A DNA stretch of 64,000 bases, taken from Candidatus Microbacterium phytovorans. Lineage in GTDB: Bacteria; Actinomycetota; Actinomycetes; Actinomycetales; Microbacteriaceae. Of the stretch, positions 55,950 to 64,000 are shown one piece after another. The stretch is taken from positions 1,054,001-1,118,000 of the forward strand of contig CP119321.1 in NCBI GenBank assembly GCA_029202445.1, in the 5' to 3' direction. Every line of letters starts with the position of its first letter. Positions within the stretch are counted from its first letter, which is position 1. The translations under genes were made by a program, and so were the position numbers. The notes below the pieces were generated by a model. That model was not told the origin of the DNA. It saw only the letters and a program-made list of their open reading frames with translations, and did not search any database.

Positions 55950-57059
55950 TCAGTCGTCGCTTTTGCGCTTGCGCCAGCGGATGCCGGCTGCGATCAGACC
56001 GTCGAGGTCACCGTCGAACACGGACGCGGGGTTTCCCACTTCGTAGCCGGTGCGGAGGTCTTTCACGAGCTGCTGTCCGTAGAGGAAGTACGACCGCATC
56101 TGGTCGCCCCAGCTCGCGGTGATGACGCCGGCGAGCTCCTTCTTCTTCGCTGCTTCTTCTTCCTTCTGGAGCAGCATGAGGCGCGTCTGGAGCACGCGCA
56201 TGGCGGCGGCGCGGTTCTGGATCTGGCTCTTCTCGTTCTGCATCGAAACGACGATCCCCGTGGGGATATGCGTGATGCGCACGGCAGAGTCGGTGGTGTT
56301 GACCGACTGGCCACCGGGACCGGAGCTGCGGAAGACGTCGACGCGGATGTCGCCCTCGGGGACTTCGACCTCCTGGGCCTCCTCCATGACGGGGATGACC
56401 TCGACGGCAGCGAAGCTCGTCTGGCGCTTGTCGGCAGAACCGAACGGGCTGATGCGAGCCAGGCGATGCGTGCCGGCTTCCACGGAGAGCGTGCCGTACG
56501 CGTACGGGGCGTCGATCTCGAACGTGGCCGACTTGATGCCCGCGCCCTCGGCGTAGGAGGTGTCCATCACCTTGACGGGGTACTTGTGGCGCTCGGCCCA
56601 GCGCAGGTACATGCGCAGCAGCATGTCGGCGAAGTCGGTGGCGTCGTCGCCGCCGGCGCCCGAGCGGATCGTGACGACCGCGGCACGCGCGTCGTACTCA
56701 CCGTCGAGGAGCGTCTGCACCTCGAGCTGGCCGATCGTCTCCTGGAGGCTCGCGAGTTCGGCACGCGCTTCGGCGGCGGAGTCCTCGTCCTCCATCTCGT
56801 TGGCGAGTTCGATGAGGACGTCGAGGTCGTCGAGTCGCTGACCGACGTCGCTGATGCGCTTCAGCTCCGACTGACGGTGGCTGAGGGCGCTGGTGACCTT
56901 CTGCGCCTTCTCGGGGTCGTCCCAGAGGTCGGGGGCGCCGGCCTCTTCGGAGAGTCGCTCGATCTCCGAGCGGAGCGCGTCGACGTCGACCACCGCCTGG
57001 ATGTCGGCGAAGGTGGAGCGGAGGGCCTGGATGTCGGCGGACAGATCGAGTTCGAGCAT
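55950..57059 (-). CDS. prfB: Peptide chain release factor 2
   Basis: 369 residues; reads UGA and UAA stop codons. SPF tripeptide at 204-206 and GGQ at 249-251 ([14 protein letters not shown]). The frame is continuous from ATG 57059, so there is no programmed frameshift of the E. coli type. Usually followed by ftsE-ftsX-smpB; here a four-gene cassette intervenes. Confidence 0.97.
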   Translation of the reverse strand: MLELDLSADIQALRSTFADIQAVVDVDALRSEIERLSEEAGAPDLWDDPEKAQKVTSALSHRQSELKRISDVGQRLDDLDVLIELANEMEDEDSAAEARAELASLQETIGQLEVQTLLDGEYDARAAVVTIRSGAGGDDATDFADMLLRMYLRWAERHKYPVKVMDTSYAEGAGIKSATFEIDAPYAYGTLSVEAGTHRLARISPFGSADKRQTSFAAVEVIPVMEEAQEVEVPEGDIRVDVFRSSGPGGQSVNTTDSAVRITHIPTGIVVSMQNEKSQIQNRAAAMRVLQTRLMLLQKEEEAAKKKELAGVITASWGDQMRSYFLYGQQLVKDLRTGYEVGNPASVFDGDLDGLIAAGIRWRKRKSDD

Positions 57060-57084
57060 GGCATCCCCAGACTAACGTGGAAGG

Positions 57085-58392
57085 GTGACCCCCGACGCCT
57101 CCCCCGATCCCGGAGAGGCCCCGATCGGGCAGATGCTGTGGCGCCTCGCGCCGATGATCTACGGACCCACGGTGCTGTTCGCGGTCGGCGAGGGTGCCGT
57201 GATCCCCCTGCTGCCGGTGCTGGCGGCGGCTCTCGGCGCGGACGTCCCGACCGCCGCCCTCGTGGCGTCCGCTCTCGTCGTCGGCCAGCTGTGCGGCAAC
57301 CTCCCCGCCGGCTGGGCGGTCGCACGCATCGGTGAGCGCGTGACGATGGCGATCGGCGGCGCGGTGGCGCTCGTCGGCACCGCGGGCCTCGCGTTCGCCC
57401 CCAATCTCGCGGTGCTCGCGGCATCCGTGTTCGTCATCGGGCTGAGCGCGGCCGCCTTCGGCCTCGCGCGTCACTCCTTCATGACGACGCGCGTGCCGCT
57501 CGCGTTCCGGGCGCGGTCGCTGTCGCTCCTGGGCGGCACGTTCCGCCTCGGCATGTTCGTCGGTCCGTTCCTGGCCGCCGCTCTGCTGGGCGTCTTCGGC
57601 GACCTGCGCGCGACGATCTGGTTCTTCGGCGGATGCCTCGTGGCGACGATCGCGCTCGTGCTCCTCGGGCCCGATCCGGAGGTCGAGGCTGCCGCTGCGG
57701 GTCGGTCGGCCGCACGTGCCGGCCGCGACGTCGAGGAGCGCGAGGACACGGGAGAGCCCGTGACCGGCGCGATCCCCACGCGGCGAGAGCCGGGGACGGG
57801 CGTGATCCGCACGATGTGGCGGCATCGGGGCGTGCTGTCGCGGCTCGGGGTCGCGGCGGCGTCGCTGTCGGCGGTGCGGTCGGCCCGTCAGGTGGTGCTA
57901 CCGCTGTGGGGTGTGTCGATCGGACTCGACGCGCAGACGATCGCGCTCGTGGTAGGCGTGTCGGGGGCGATCGACTTCGCCCTGTTCTATGCGAGCGGTC
58001 AGGTGATGGACCGCTTCGGCCGGTTGTGGGCAGCGCTGCCGGCGATGCTGCTGATGGGCCTCGGTTTCATCGCGCTGTCGTTCACGCATGACGTCGATCA
58101 GGCGGCGATGTGGTTCGCCCTCTTCGCCGCCGTGTTGGGGGTCGGAAACGGGCTGTCGAGCGGCATCCTGCTGACGCTCGGCGCGGACGCCGCCCCGCAA
58201 TCGGATCCGGCCGCGTTCCTCGGGTCGTGGCGCACGCTCACGGATGCCGGAGGTGCCCTGGCGCCGCTCCTCGTGTCGGCGGTCGCCGCAGTCTTCTCGC
58301 TGTCGATCGCCACGGGGCTCATGGGCGCCGTCGGACTGCTCGGCGCCGCCGCGTTCGCGAGGTGGGTGCCGCGCTTCGTCCCGCGGGGCTAG
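57085..58392 (+). CDS. MFS transporter
   Basis: 435 residues from GTG 57085, with 12 membrane segments (FAVGEGAVIPLLPVLAAALG, VVGQLCGNLPAGWAVARIGE) and a variable cytoplasmic loop of about 60 residues between helices 6 and 7. Typical multidrug or metabolite exporter; substrate unknown. Divergent from prfB by 25 bp and convergent with the tad operon. Confidence 0.9.
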   Translation: MTPDASPDPGEAPIGQMLWRLAPMIYGPTVLFAVGEGAVIPLLPVLAAALGADVPTAALVASALVVGQLCGNLPAGWAVARIGERVTMAIGGAVALVGTAGLAFAPNLAVLAASVFVIGLSAAAFGLARHSFMTTRVPLAFRARSLSLLGGTFRLGMFVGPFLAAALLGVFGDLRATIWFFGGCLVATIALVLLGPDPEVEAAAAGRSAARAGRDVEEREDTGEPVTGAIPTRREPGTGVIRTMWRHRGVLSRLGVAAASLSAVRSARQVVLPLWGVSIGLDAQTIALVVGVSGAIDFALFYASGQVMDRFGRLWAALPAMLLMGLGFIALSFTHDVDQAAMWFALFAAVLGVGNGLSSGILLTLGADAAPQSDPAAFLGSWRTLTDAGGALAPLLVSAVAAVFSLSIATGLMGAVGLLGAAAFARWVPRFVPRG

Positions 58393-58413
58393 CTGACCGT
58401 TTGGAGCCGGCGG

Positions 58414-58836
58414 CTATCCGAGCGCCGTACGCGACGTCGCCGTCGCCTCGACCGAGAGCCCTTCGGGAACGAACAGCGTGAGCACGGGGGGTCGCCACTG
58501 CAGCCGTACCGTGACGCGCGCGGACAACCCGTCGGGGGTTCCCGCGTCAAGGAGCGTCACTCCCGGCATCTCTCCGACGAGCGCTGTCGCCTGTTCGTGG
58601 ACGTGCGCATCGGTCAGTCGCGCGACCGCCTCGCCGCCTGCGACCGTGAAGACGAACCCATCGGCGCCCGCGAGCGCCGCGGCGTCGGCGGCGGCATCCG
58701 CACGCTTCTGCGTGAGATAGAGGCTCGTGGCATCCGCGCAGAGGAGGACGAGCACCAGCGCCAGCACCGCATAGCCGAGCGTGAGCAGGAGCGCCGTGCC
58801 GTCTTCTCCGCTCGCGACGCGCCACTCCCGCTTCAC
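58414..58836 (-). CDS. TadG/TadE-like Flp pilus-assembly protein (pseudopilin-like)
   Basis: 140 residues from GTG 58836, which overlaps the upstream TadE stop by 4 bp. Single N-terminal membrane helix (ALLLTLGYAVLALVLVLLCA) followed by the Tad motif RADAAADAAALAGADGFV, then a beta-rich domain. Corresponds to the Rv3654c-like last gene of actinobacterial tad clusters. Confidence 0.82.
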   Translation of the reverse strand: MKREWRVASGEDGTALLLTLGYAVLALVLVLLCADATSLYLTQKRADAAADAAALAGADGFVFTVAGGEAVARLTDAHVHEQATALVGEMPGVTLLDAGTPDGLSARVTVRLQWRPPVLTLFVPEGLSVEATATSRTALG

Positions 58837-59285
58837 CCTGCGCTCCACAGCCGCGACATCTTCTGCACGCTCGTCGCCTCCACGGCGACTCTCGTCTTCT
58901 GCTGCGCTCCGAACACGTCGGGAACGAGCGGGAGGGCAACGCGCACCCGGACGGTGACGACGAGGGTCGCCCCCGCGGACGGGCACAGCGCCGTCGCCGG
59001 ACGACAGGCGATGTCGACCTCCAACTCCTGTCGCTCGATGCCGTATTCGGCGGCGACCGCGCGGGCCGTCTGCTCGACACGCTCGCGGGCGTGCTCCGCG
59101 TTCTGGGCCGCGGCCACCCCGCGCGCGATCTGACGCGACGCCGTCTCGGCAGCGAACGAGCCGGACTGTATCTGTCCGAGCGCGATCACGAGATAGACGA
59201 TCGGCACCAGGAGGATCAGTCCCACGAGGAGGAACTCCACCGCCGCCGCTCCCCCGTCATCCCGCCAGGCTTTCGCGCGGTGCAC
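58833..59285 (-). CDS. TadE-family pilus-assembly protein
   Basis: 150 residues, start GTG 59285. TadE motif GGAAAVEFLLVGLILLVPIV in the single N-terminal helix, then SGSFAAETASRQIARG and a beta-rich tail with two cysteines (C96, C103). Minor pilin of the Tad machine. Confidence 0.88.
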   Translation of the reverse strand: MHRAKAWRDDGGAAAVEFLLVGLILLVPIVYLVIALGQIQSGSFAAETASRQIARGVAAAQNAEHARERVEQTARAVAAEYGIERQELEVDIACRPATALCPSAGATLVVTVRVRVALPLVPDVFGAQQKTRVAVEATSVQKMSRLWSAG

Positions 59286-59649
59286 GGGCGGTCACCTCCC
59301 ACCCGGCGGGAACACCGAAGATGCCGACGAGCGGCAGCGTGGCCGACACGGACACTTCGACTTCTTCTTGACCCTCGGCTCCGACGAGTGCAGCGGATGC
59401 CGCGACGACGTACCCGTCTCCGATCGCGCGTTCCACGACGGCGACGGCACGAGTTGCGCCCTCGCGGACGTCGACATCGGCCAGCGCGGCGTGGAACGCA
59501 CCCTCCACCGCCGCATCGTGAACGACGTTTCGGAGGTACACGGTGAGAGCGAACTGCAGCACTCCCAGCGTGAGCGCTGTGAGCAGAAGCCCGACGAGGA
59601 GGAACTCGACCGCGCTCGATCCACGATCGTCGCGCAGCAGACCGCGCAC
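59257..59649 (-). CDS. TadE-family pilus-assembly protein
   Basis: 130 residues, start GTG 59649 right after the Flp stop. Motif RGSSAVEFLLVGLLLTALTL, then LRNVVHDAAVEGAFHAALAD. The 3' end overlaps the next TadE gene by 29 bp. Second minor pilin of the locus. Confidence 0.88.
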   Translation of the reverse strand: MRGLLRDDRGSSAVEFLLVGLLLTALTLGVLQFALTVYLRNVVHDAAVEGAFHAALADVDVREGATRAVAVVERAIGDGYVVAASAALVGAEGQEEVEVSVSATLPLVGIFGVPAGWEVTARAPRESLAG

Positions 59650-59651
59650 CG

Positions 59652-59837
59652 TCAGAAGCCCGAGACGCGCCCGATGGCCTGCTCGAAGAGCTGGGCCAGC
59701 GCGGGACCCGCGAGCGCCCAGATCGCGACGACGAGACCCGCCGTCATGAGGGTTACCAGTACCCAGCCGGGCACGTCGCCTCGCTCGTCGCGGATCAGCG
59801 GTCGGCGCGTGCGCCCGCGGCGCGTCAGATGGGACAT
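59652..59837 (-). CDS. Flp-type pilin (DUF4244-like)
   Basis: 61 residues: basic leader (MSHLTRRGRTRRPLIRDERG) with a Glu-containing motif, then the single hydrophobic helix (VPGWVLVTLMTAGLVVAIWA). Position between tadC and tadE, size and shape match the Flp pilin of actinobacterial Tad loci (compare Rv3656c). Likely the main fibre subunit after leader cleavage. Confidence 0.8.
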   Translation of the reverse strand: MSHLTRRGRTRRPLIRDERGDVPGWVLVTLMTAGLVVAIWALAGPALAQLFEQAIGRVSGF

Positions 59838-59865
59838 CGTTCTCTTTCCTTTTCGGTGGGAAGGG

Positions 59866-60774
59866 TCAGGGGGTGCCGAGTCGGAGCATGACGACCCCCG
59901 GAAACACGGCGAACAAGACGGAGAGCGGAAGCAGCAGGAAGACGAGTGGGAGGAGCATCACGATCTCTTTGCGTCCGGCGAGTTCGATGAGCGCCCGCTT
60001 GGCCTCGTCTCGGGCGTCGCCCGCTTGCTCCTGCAAGACCTGCGCCAGTGGCGCGCCCCGATCGATCGCGGCGACGACATGATCGATCGAGCGTGCGAGC
60101 GCAGGTGAGCCGAGGCGGGCACTCACCGATTGGAGCGCCTCCGCGAGGCTGGACCCGGTGCCGCTGTCGAGGACGGCGCGGCGCAGCTCGGCGGTCAGCT
60201 CGCCCGTGCCGACATCGCCCACCCGCCGCAGCGCGTCGCGCAGGCCCTCCCCCGCCGCCAGGCACAGAGCGAGGAACTCCAGCACGGTGGGAAGCTCCTC
60301 CTCGATGCGCCGACGACGGCGCCGGACAGCGCGCGTCAGATGAGCGTCGTGAGCCACGACGGCGCAGACCGCACACGTGAGCGGGAGGAGCGCGGTGGCC
60401 GCGGTCACGCCGGCGAGCATTGCCAGCACGAGCGCGGTGAGGGCCCCTCCCACAAGCCCGCCGACCGCCCACCCGAGCGCGTGAGCCCGGTGAGTGACGG
60501 CGCCGTGCGACCGCCCCGCTTGTGCCAGCCGGCGCTCCACTCCGCTGGCCCGGGTCCCGAGCAGCTGAAGGACGAGCGCGCGCAGACCACGACCGGGCAG
60601 GCGCGCGGCAGGGGTGAGTCCACGGGGGTCGCTGACGTCGCGGACATACGGTGCGATCCGGTTCGCCAAGGTGGGCGCCGCCCAGCGCGCGTGACGAGAG
60701 GTCAGGAGGAGCACCCCGCCCGCCAACGCGACACCCGCGACGATCGCGACGGCGAGATCGGACAGCACGCTCAC
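59866..60774 (-). CDS. tadC: Tad inner-membrane protein TadC
   Basis: 302 residues, GTG 60774 overlapping the tadB stop by 4 bp. T2SSF domain near 150-280 (IEEELPTVLEFLALCLAAGE, DEAKRALIELAGRKEIVMLL) with flanking membrane helices. Platform protein of the Tad secretion machine together with TadB. Confidence 0.9.
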   Translation of the reverse strand: MSVLSDLAVAIVAGVALAGGVLLLTSRHARWAAPTLANRIAPYVRDVSDPRGLTPAARLPGRGLRALVLQLLGTRASGVERRLAQAGRSHGAVTHRAHALGWAVGGLVGGALTALVLAMLAGVTAATALLPLTCAVCAVVAHDAHLTRAVRRRRRRIEEELPTVLEFLALCLAAGEGLRDALRRVGDVGTGELTAELRRAVLDSGTGSSLAEALQSVSARLGSPALARSIDHVVAAIDRGAPLAQVLQEQAGDARDEAKRALIELAGRKEIVMLLPLVFLLLPLSVLFAVFPGVVMLRLGTP

Positions 60775-61628
60775 CCGAACCACCTCTGCGGTTCGGGAAG
60801 ACGACCCCACCGCATCATCAGGCGGTAGGCGACCACCGACACGACCGCCCCCGAGACGACGAGGACCATGCCTTCCGCAGACGCATAGGCCTGCATCCCC
60901 TCCGGTCTCGTGGCGAGCAGGCCGAGCACGACCCAGGGCGCGACGACGCCCAGGACCGCCGCCCCTCTGATCCACGACTGCCGCGCCTCCACCTCACCGC
61001 GCACCGCGGCATCCGCCCGAACCGATGCGGCCAGTGCCCGCAGGACCGGAGTCAGCTCGGTGCCGCCGACCTGACGCGCCATCCGCAAGGTCTCCACGAT
61101 CCGGTCGGCCACCGGATCGCCCAGCGCAGACTTCAGTCGCAGGGCGGCGGAGTCGAAGTGTCCCGATGCGGAGATGTCGGAGGCGAAGCGGGCGAATGCC
61201 GGCCGAAGCGGAGGCGGACCGGCGACCGCGAGCGCCGACACGGCTTCAGGAAGCGACATCCCCGCACGCACGGATGCCACCAGGAGTTCGCACACATCAG
61301 GCCAGAGCAGTCTGCGGGCGCGGCGCAAACGTCGCACGCGGGTACGCACCCAAGAGAAGGGAGCGGCGAACCCGACGACCATGGCGAGTCCCGCGACGAC
61401 GACGAGACCAGTGATGAGCCACGCGACAGCACCGCTCGCGAGCGAGCCGACTCCGGCGAGAAGCGGCAGACGCGCCACGGGGGCGTGGGCGAACCCTGCC
61501 GCGTCGAGGAGCTTGCGCAGTCGTCCTTCACGCCGTCCGACGCGCGGTGATGCGCCCGCCGGCCACAGCCACGGTGCCAGCGACAGCAGGATTCCGCCGG
61601 CGAGCATCGCCCCCGCGAGCGGGATCAT
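60771..61628 (-). CDS. tadB: Tad inner-membrane protein TadB
   Basis: 285 residues. N-terminal membrane helices, T2SSF domain (LLWPDVCELLVASVRAGMSL, VETLRMARQVGGTELTPVLR), and further C-terminal helices. ATG 61628 overlaps the tadA stop by 4 bp. Confidence 0.91.
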   Translation of the reverse strand: MIPLAGAMLAGGILLSLAPWLWPAGASPRVGRREGRLRKLLDAAGFAHAPVARLPLLAGVGSLASGAVAWLITGLVVVAGLAMVVGFAAPFSWVRTRVRRLRRARRLLWPDVCELLVASVRAGMSLPEAVSALAVAGPPPLRPAFARFASDISASGHFDSAALRLKSALGDPVADRIVETLRMARQVGGTELTPVLRALAASVRADAAVRGEVEARQSWIRGAAVLGVVAPWVVLGLLATRPEGMQAYASAEGMVLVVSGAVVSVVAYRLMMRWGRLPEPQRWFG

Positions 61629-62785
61629 CCGTGCCCTCTTCCGTAGAGCGGACGTGTCGAGACGTTTCCCGCCTGCACCTCACCGGTGACCTCCGCGACC
61701 TCGGCAACGACCCTTCGCCCGTCCGCGAGTCGATGGCAATGCACGACGAGGTCGACGGATGCCGCGATGGCGGGCAGCACGAAACCGGCGTCGATGTTTC
61801 GACCCGCCAGCAAGGGAAGGGCGGCGAGTTTGCGGATCGCTTCCGCCGCAGAGTTCGCGTGGATCGTCGCGGCACCCGGAATACCGGTGTTCAGCGCCAG
61901 GAGGAGATCGAGTGCTTCCGCGTCGCGTACCTCGCCGATCACGAGCCGATCCGGCCGCATGCGCAGCGCCTCCTTGACGAGCCGTCGCAGCGTCACCTCC
62001 CCCGTCCCCTCCAGGCTGGGCTGGCGTCCCTGCAGCGCAACCGTGTCGAGCGCCACGACCGCCAGTTCGAAGGTCTCCTCGACCGTCACGATCCGCTGGT
62101 GAGGTGGACACGCCCCGAGCAGCGCCGACAGCAGAGTCGTCTTTCCCGCGTGGGTGGCGCCGGAGACGAGGACGCTTCGACCGGCCACCATCGCGGAGAC
62201 GAGGAGGTGTGCCACGTCGGAAGGCACGGATCCGGCCTCCACGAGGTCGGCGAGCGTCCGGCGGTGCGGCACGAACTTGCGGATGTTGACGGACCAGTGC
62301 GCACGGGTGATGTCGGGAATCACGACGTGCAGGCGCGAGCCGTCGGGGAGGGACGCGTCGACGAACGGATGGCTGAGGTCGACGCGACGCCCGGTGGTGT
62401 GCAGCATCCGCTCGACGAGGTCACGGACGGCCTCGGGGGTGAGGGTGACCGGGACGCGCTCGTTGCGCCCGTCGCGCGCGCAGAACACGCGGTCGGGTGC
62501 GTTGATCCAGATCTCCTCGACCGACGGATCTTCCAGAAGGTGTTGGAGAGGGCCGAGACCGGCGATCACCGCGAGCACCTCGCGGGTGACTGCTTCCTCG
62601 TCCAGGATGAGCGCGTCCCCGCGCGCCGGGGCGAAGTCGTTGTGTCGGCGGACCTCCGCGGTGACGAGCTGCGCCGCACGTGCCGGGTTGCGTGAGGGTT
62701 CGATCTGCTCGGCCCGCAGCCGGTCCCGCACCCGCGCCGCAACCTCGAGCGTCACGGCATCGGCGGTGTCGAGGGCAGAGGGCAT
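61625..62785 (-). CDS. tadA: Tad secretion ATPase TadA/CpaF
   Basis: 386 residues from ATG 62785 (preceded by GAGG; ATGs at 62794 and 62875 would add 3 or 30). CpaF-type ATPase powering Flp pilus assembly: Walker A GATHAGKTTLLSA, Asp/His boxes (LVIGEVRDAEALDLLLALNT, IPGAATIHANSAAEAIRKL). First gene of the tad operon; a tadZ/cpaE gene, often ahead of it in relatives, is absent here. Confidence 0.92.
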   Translation of the reverse strand: MPSALDTADAVTLEVAARVRDRLRAEQIEPSRNPARAAQLVTAEVRRHNDFAPARGDALILDEEAVTREVLAVIAGLGPLQHLLEDPSVEEIWINAPDRVFCARDGRNERVPVTLTPEAVRDLVERMLHTTGRRVDLSHPFVDASLPDGSRLHVVIPDITRAHWSVNIRKFVPHRRTLADLVEAGSVPSDVAHLLVSAMVAGRSVLVSGATHAGKTTLLSALLGACPPHQRIVTVEETFELAVVALDTVALQGRQPSLEGTGEVTLRRLVKEALRMRPDRLVIGEVRDAEALDLLLALNTGIPGAATIHANSAAEAIRKLAALPLLAGRNIDAGFVLPAIAASVDLVVHCHRLADGRRVVAEVAEVTGEVQAGNVSTRPLYGRGHG

Positions 62786-62984
62786 GCCTGGCATCCTCGC
62801 TGCCGTGGCCGCATCGACGCGCGACTTGTCCACAACGCATTCATGCTCCGCATGCGTACGTGTGCATGAAGGCATCCCATGCGTTGCCCCGGACGCATTT
62901 TCCCTGCCCGCAGGTCGGCGCGGCCTCCCGCGCGCCCGGTAGATTCGCCTCGGCGGACGCGGATCCGCGGAAGGAGCGGGTGCG

Positions 62985-63809
62985 ATGCTCAGCATCCCCG
63001 AAGCGCTCGACGTGCAGGCCGATGCCGCCGTCCACAAGGTCGAAGCGGTCGGCTCCCCGGGACGGTTCCTTGTGTCGGGGATGCTCGCCGGCGCCTACAT
63101 CGGCATCGGCGTCGTGCTCATGGTGGCGACGGCCGGACCTCTCATCGAAGCGGGAACCGGCCTCGGCAAGCTCGTGAGCGGCCTCGTCTTCGGCGTCGCG
63201 CTCACCCTCGTCGTCTTCGCCGGCGGCGACCTCGCCACCTCCGCGATGATGGTGCTCCCCCAGGGAGCCCTCATGCGCGCCATCCGCCCCTGGCCCGCGC
63301 TCGGCACGCTCCTGGCCACCGTCGCGGCGAACCTCGTCGGCGCGCTGCTGTTCGCCGCGCTCATCGTCGTGTCGGGCGTGCTCCACAGCAACGCGCCCGC
63401 GGGGGCAATGCTGCAGGACATGCTCACCGCGAAGGCCCACGAGGGCCCGGCGGAGCTGTTCGTCCGCGGCATCCTGTGCAATCTGCTCGTCTGCCTAGCC
63501 ATCTGGATGGCCTCGCGCGTCACCACCGAGATCGCGAAGATCGTGCTCATCTTCGCCGCGATCCTCGCCTTCATCAGCTCCGGCTTCGAGCACGTCGTCG
63601 CCAACATGACGACCTACGGCATCGGGCTGTTCGGCGGCTACGCGGATGCCACGGTGGCGCTGTTCGCGACGAACGTGCTGTGGGTGGGGCTCGGCAACCT
63701 CGTCGGCGGCGGCCTGTTCGTGGGCGTCGCGTACTGGGTCGTCGGCGGCTCCCCGCGCCGCGCCCGCGTCGATGCCCCAGGCGCCCCCGCAGCGTCGACT
63801 CTGCGCTGA
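62985..63809 (+). CDS. Formate/nitrite transporter family protein
   Basis: 274 residues, six membrane helices of the FocA/NirC fold (VSGMLAGAYIGIGVVLMVAT, LFVRGILCNLLVCLAIWMAS, SSGFEHVVANMTTYGIG). ATG 62985 follows GGAGCGGGTGCG. Divergent from the tad operon, with a 199-bp gap carrying GCATGCG-type repeats. Transports formate, nitrite or hydrosulfide; which one is not readable. Confidence 0.9.
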   Translation: MLSIPEALDVQADAAVHKVEAVGSPGRFLVSGMLAGAYIGIGVVLMVATAGPLIEAGTGLGKLVSGLVFGVALTLVVFAGGDLATSAMMVLPQGALMRAIRPWPALGTLLATVAANLVGALLFAALIVVSGVLHSNAPAGAMLQDMLTAKAHEGPAELFVRGILCNLLVCLAIWMASRVTTEIAKIVLIFAAILAFISSGFEHVVANMTTYGIGLFGGYADATVALFATNVLWVGLGNLVGGGLFVGVAYWVVGGSPRRARVDAPGAPAASTLR

Positions 63810-63869
63810 GCCTCACACAGGCAGCTCGGCGCGGATTCGAAGGTTCCCGTCGGTAGACTGAAGCGGCCC

Positions 63870-63951
63870 GCGGGAGTGGTGAAACTGGCAGACACGCAGG
63901 ATTTAGGTTCCTGTGCCGAAAGGCGTGTGGGTTCAAGTCCCACCTTCCGCA
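63870..63951 (+). tRNA. tRNA-Leu (anticodon TAG)
   Basis: 82-nt plus-strand class II tRNA with a long variable arm (TGCCGAAAGGCGTG region). The acceptor pairs GCGGGAG with CTTCCGC, the anticodon loop TTTAGGT has TAG at 34-36 between CAGGA and TCCTG, and the T-arm reads GTGGGTTCAAGTCCCAC. CCA not encoded. Confidence 0.95.
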
Positions 63952-64000
63952 CGGCCGACGGCGTCGAGAGTTCCCTCACGGCACCACGGACACCCATCCG

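Noticed and set aside
55950-57059. Programmed frameshift in prfB
   Set aside because: The reading frame from ATG 57059 is continuous through SPF and GGQ with no internal stop.

Overview
This window is chromosomal DNA of a high-GC actinobacterium. It is most likely Microbacterium or a close relative in the Microbacteriaceae. Grounds are the roughly 70% GC coding bias, frequent GTG starts, 4-bp stop/start overlaps, DtxR/IdeR-type iron boxes, an actinobacterial-style Tad pilus locus, a class F sortase and several candidate leaderless genes. Most of the window is core metabolism, with small accessory patches between conserved blocks. The taxonomic call is inference, because no 16S gene is present.

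Layout. 1-2.5 kb: leuC (cut by the window edge) behind a candidate Leu-rich leader peptide, then a TerC-family membrane protein behind a likely Mn2+ (yybP-ykoY) riboswitch. 2.7-6.4 kb: an ECF sigma/DUF4349 pair, then an AT-richer patch (small hypothetical, CPBP protease, lipoprotein) ending at tRNA-Glu. 6.5-11.4 kb: an MBL-fold hydrolase and a complete fructose PTS operon (fruR-fruK-fruA-ptsH). 11.5-14.5 kb: an iron-box-controlled oxygenase-like orphan facing a single-chain GmrSD-type (DUF262+HNH) restriction protein. 14.5-18.4 kb: tRNA-Gln, gltX, and a LysR/aminotransferase pair. 18.4-34.9 kb: a long, mostly minus-strand amino-acid block (MFS-FAH-ilvE, leuB, DHA2 pump/TetR, serA, two small membrane proteins, ilvC-ilvN-ilvB-ilvD, otsB-otsA). 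35-46 kb: thiolase plus a 3-oxoacid CoA-transferase under a divergent IclR regulator, a DUF2975/XRE/giant-membrane-protein unit, 3-hydroxybutyrate dehydrogenase, and a MarR/MFS pair. 46-51 kb: triplicated terminator-like repeats, tRNA-Lys, hisN, a lipoprotein, an amine oxidase, an orphan iron box, tmRNA, a SIMPL protein and smpB. 51-57 kb: ftsX-ftsE and prfB, separated by a four-gene cassette (DUF4397 protein, class F sortase, ECF sigma, anti-sigma). 57-64 kb: an MFS gene, a seven-gene Tad (Flp pilus) operon, a formate/nitrite transporter and tRNA-Leu.

How the parts fit. leuC, leuB, ilvE and ilvDBNC together cover most of branched-chain amino-acid synthesis. The CoA-transferase, thiolase and 3-hydroxybutyrate dehydrogenase form a ketone-body/hydroxybutyrate catabolic set split over two loci. 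tmRNA and SmpB supply ribosome rescue. The accessory pieces most worth attention are the GmrSD-type protein beside the iron-regulated orphan, the autoregulated-looking sortase cassette inside the prfB-ftsE-ftsX-smpB neighbourhood, the candidate leaderless Leu leader peptide before leuC, and an iron box with no gene behind it.
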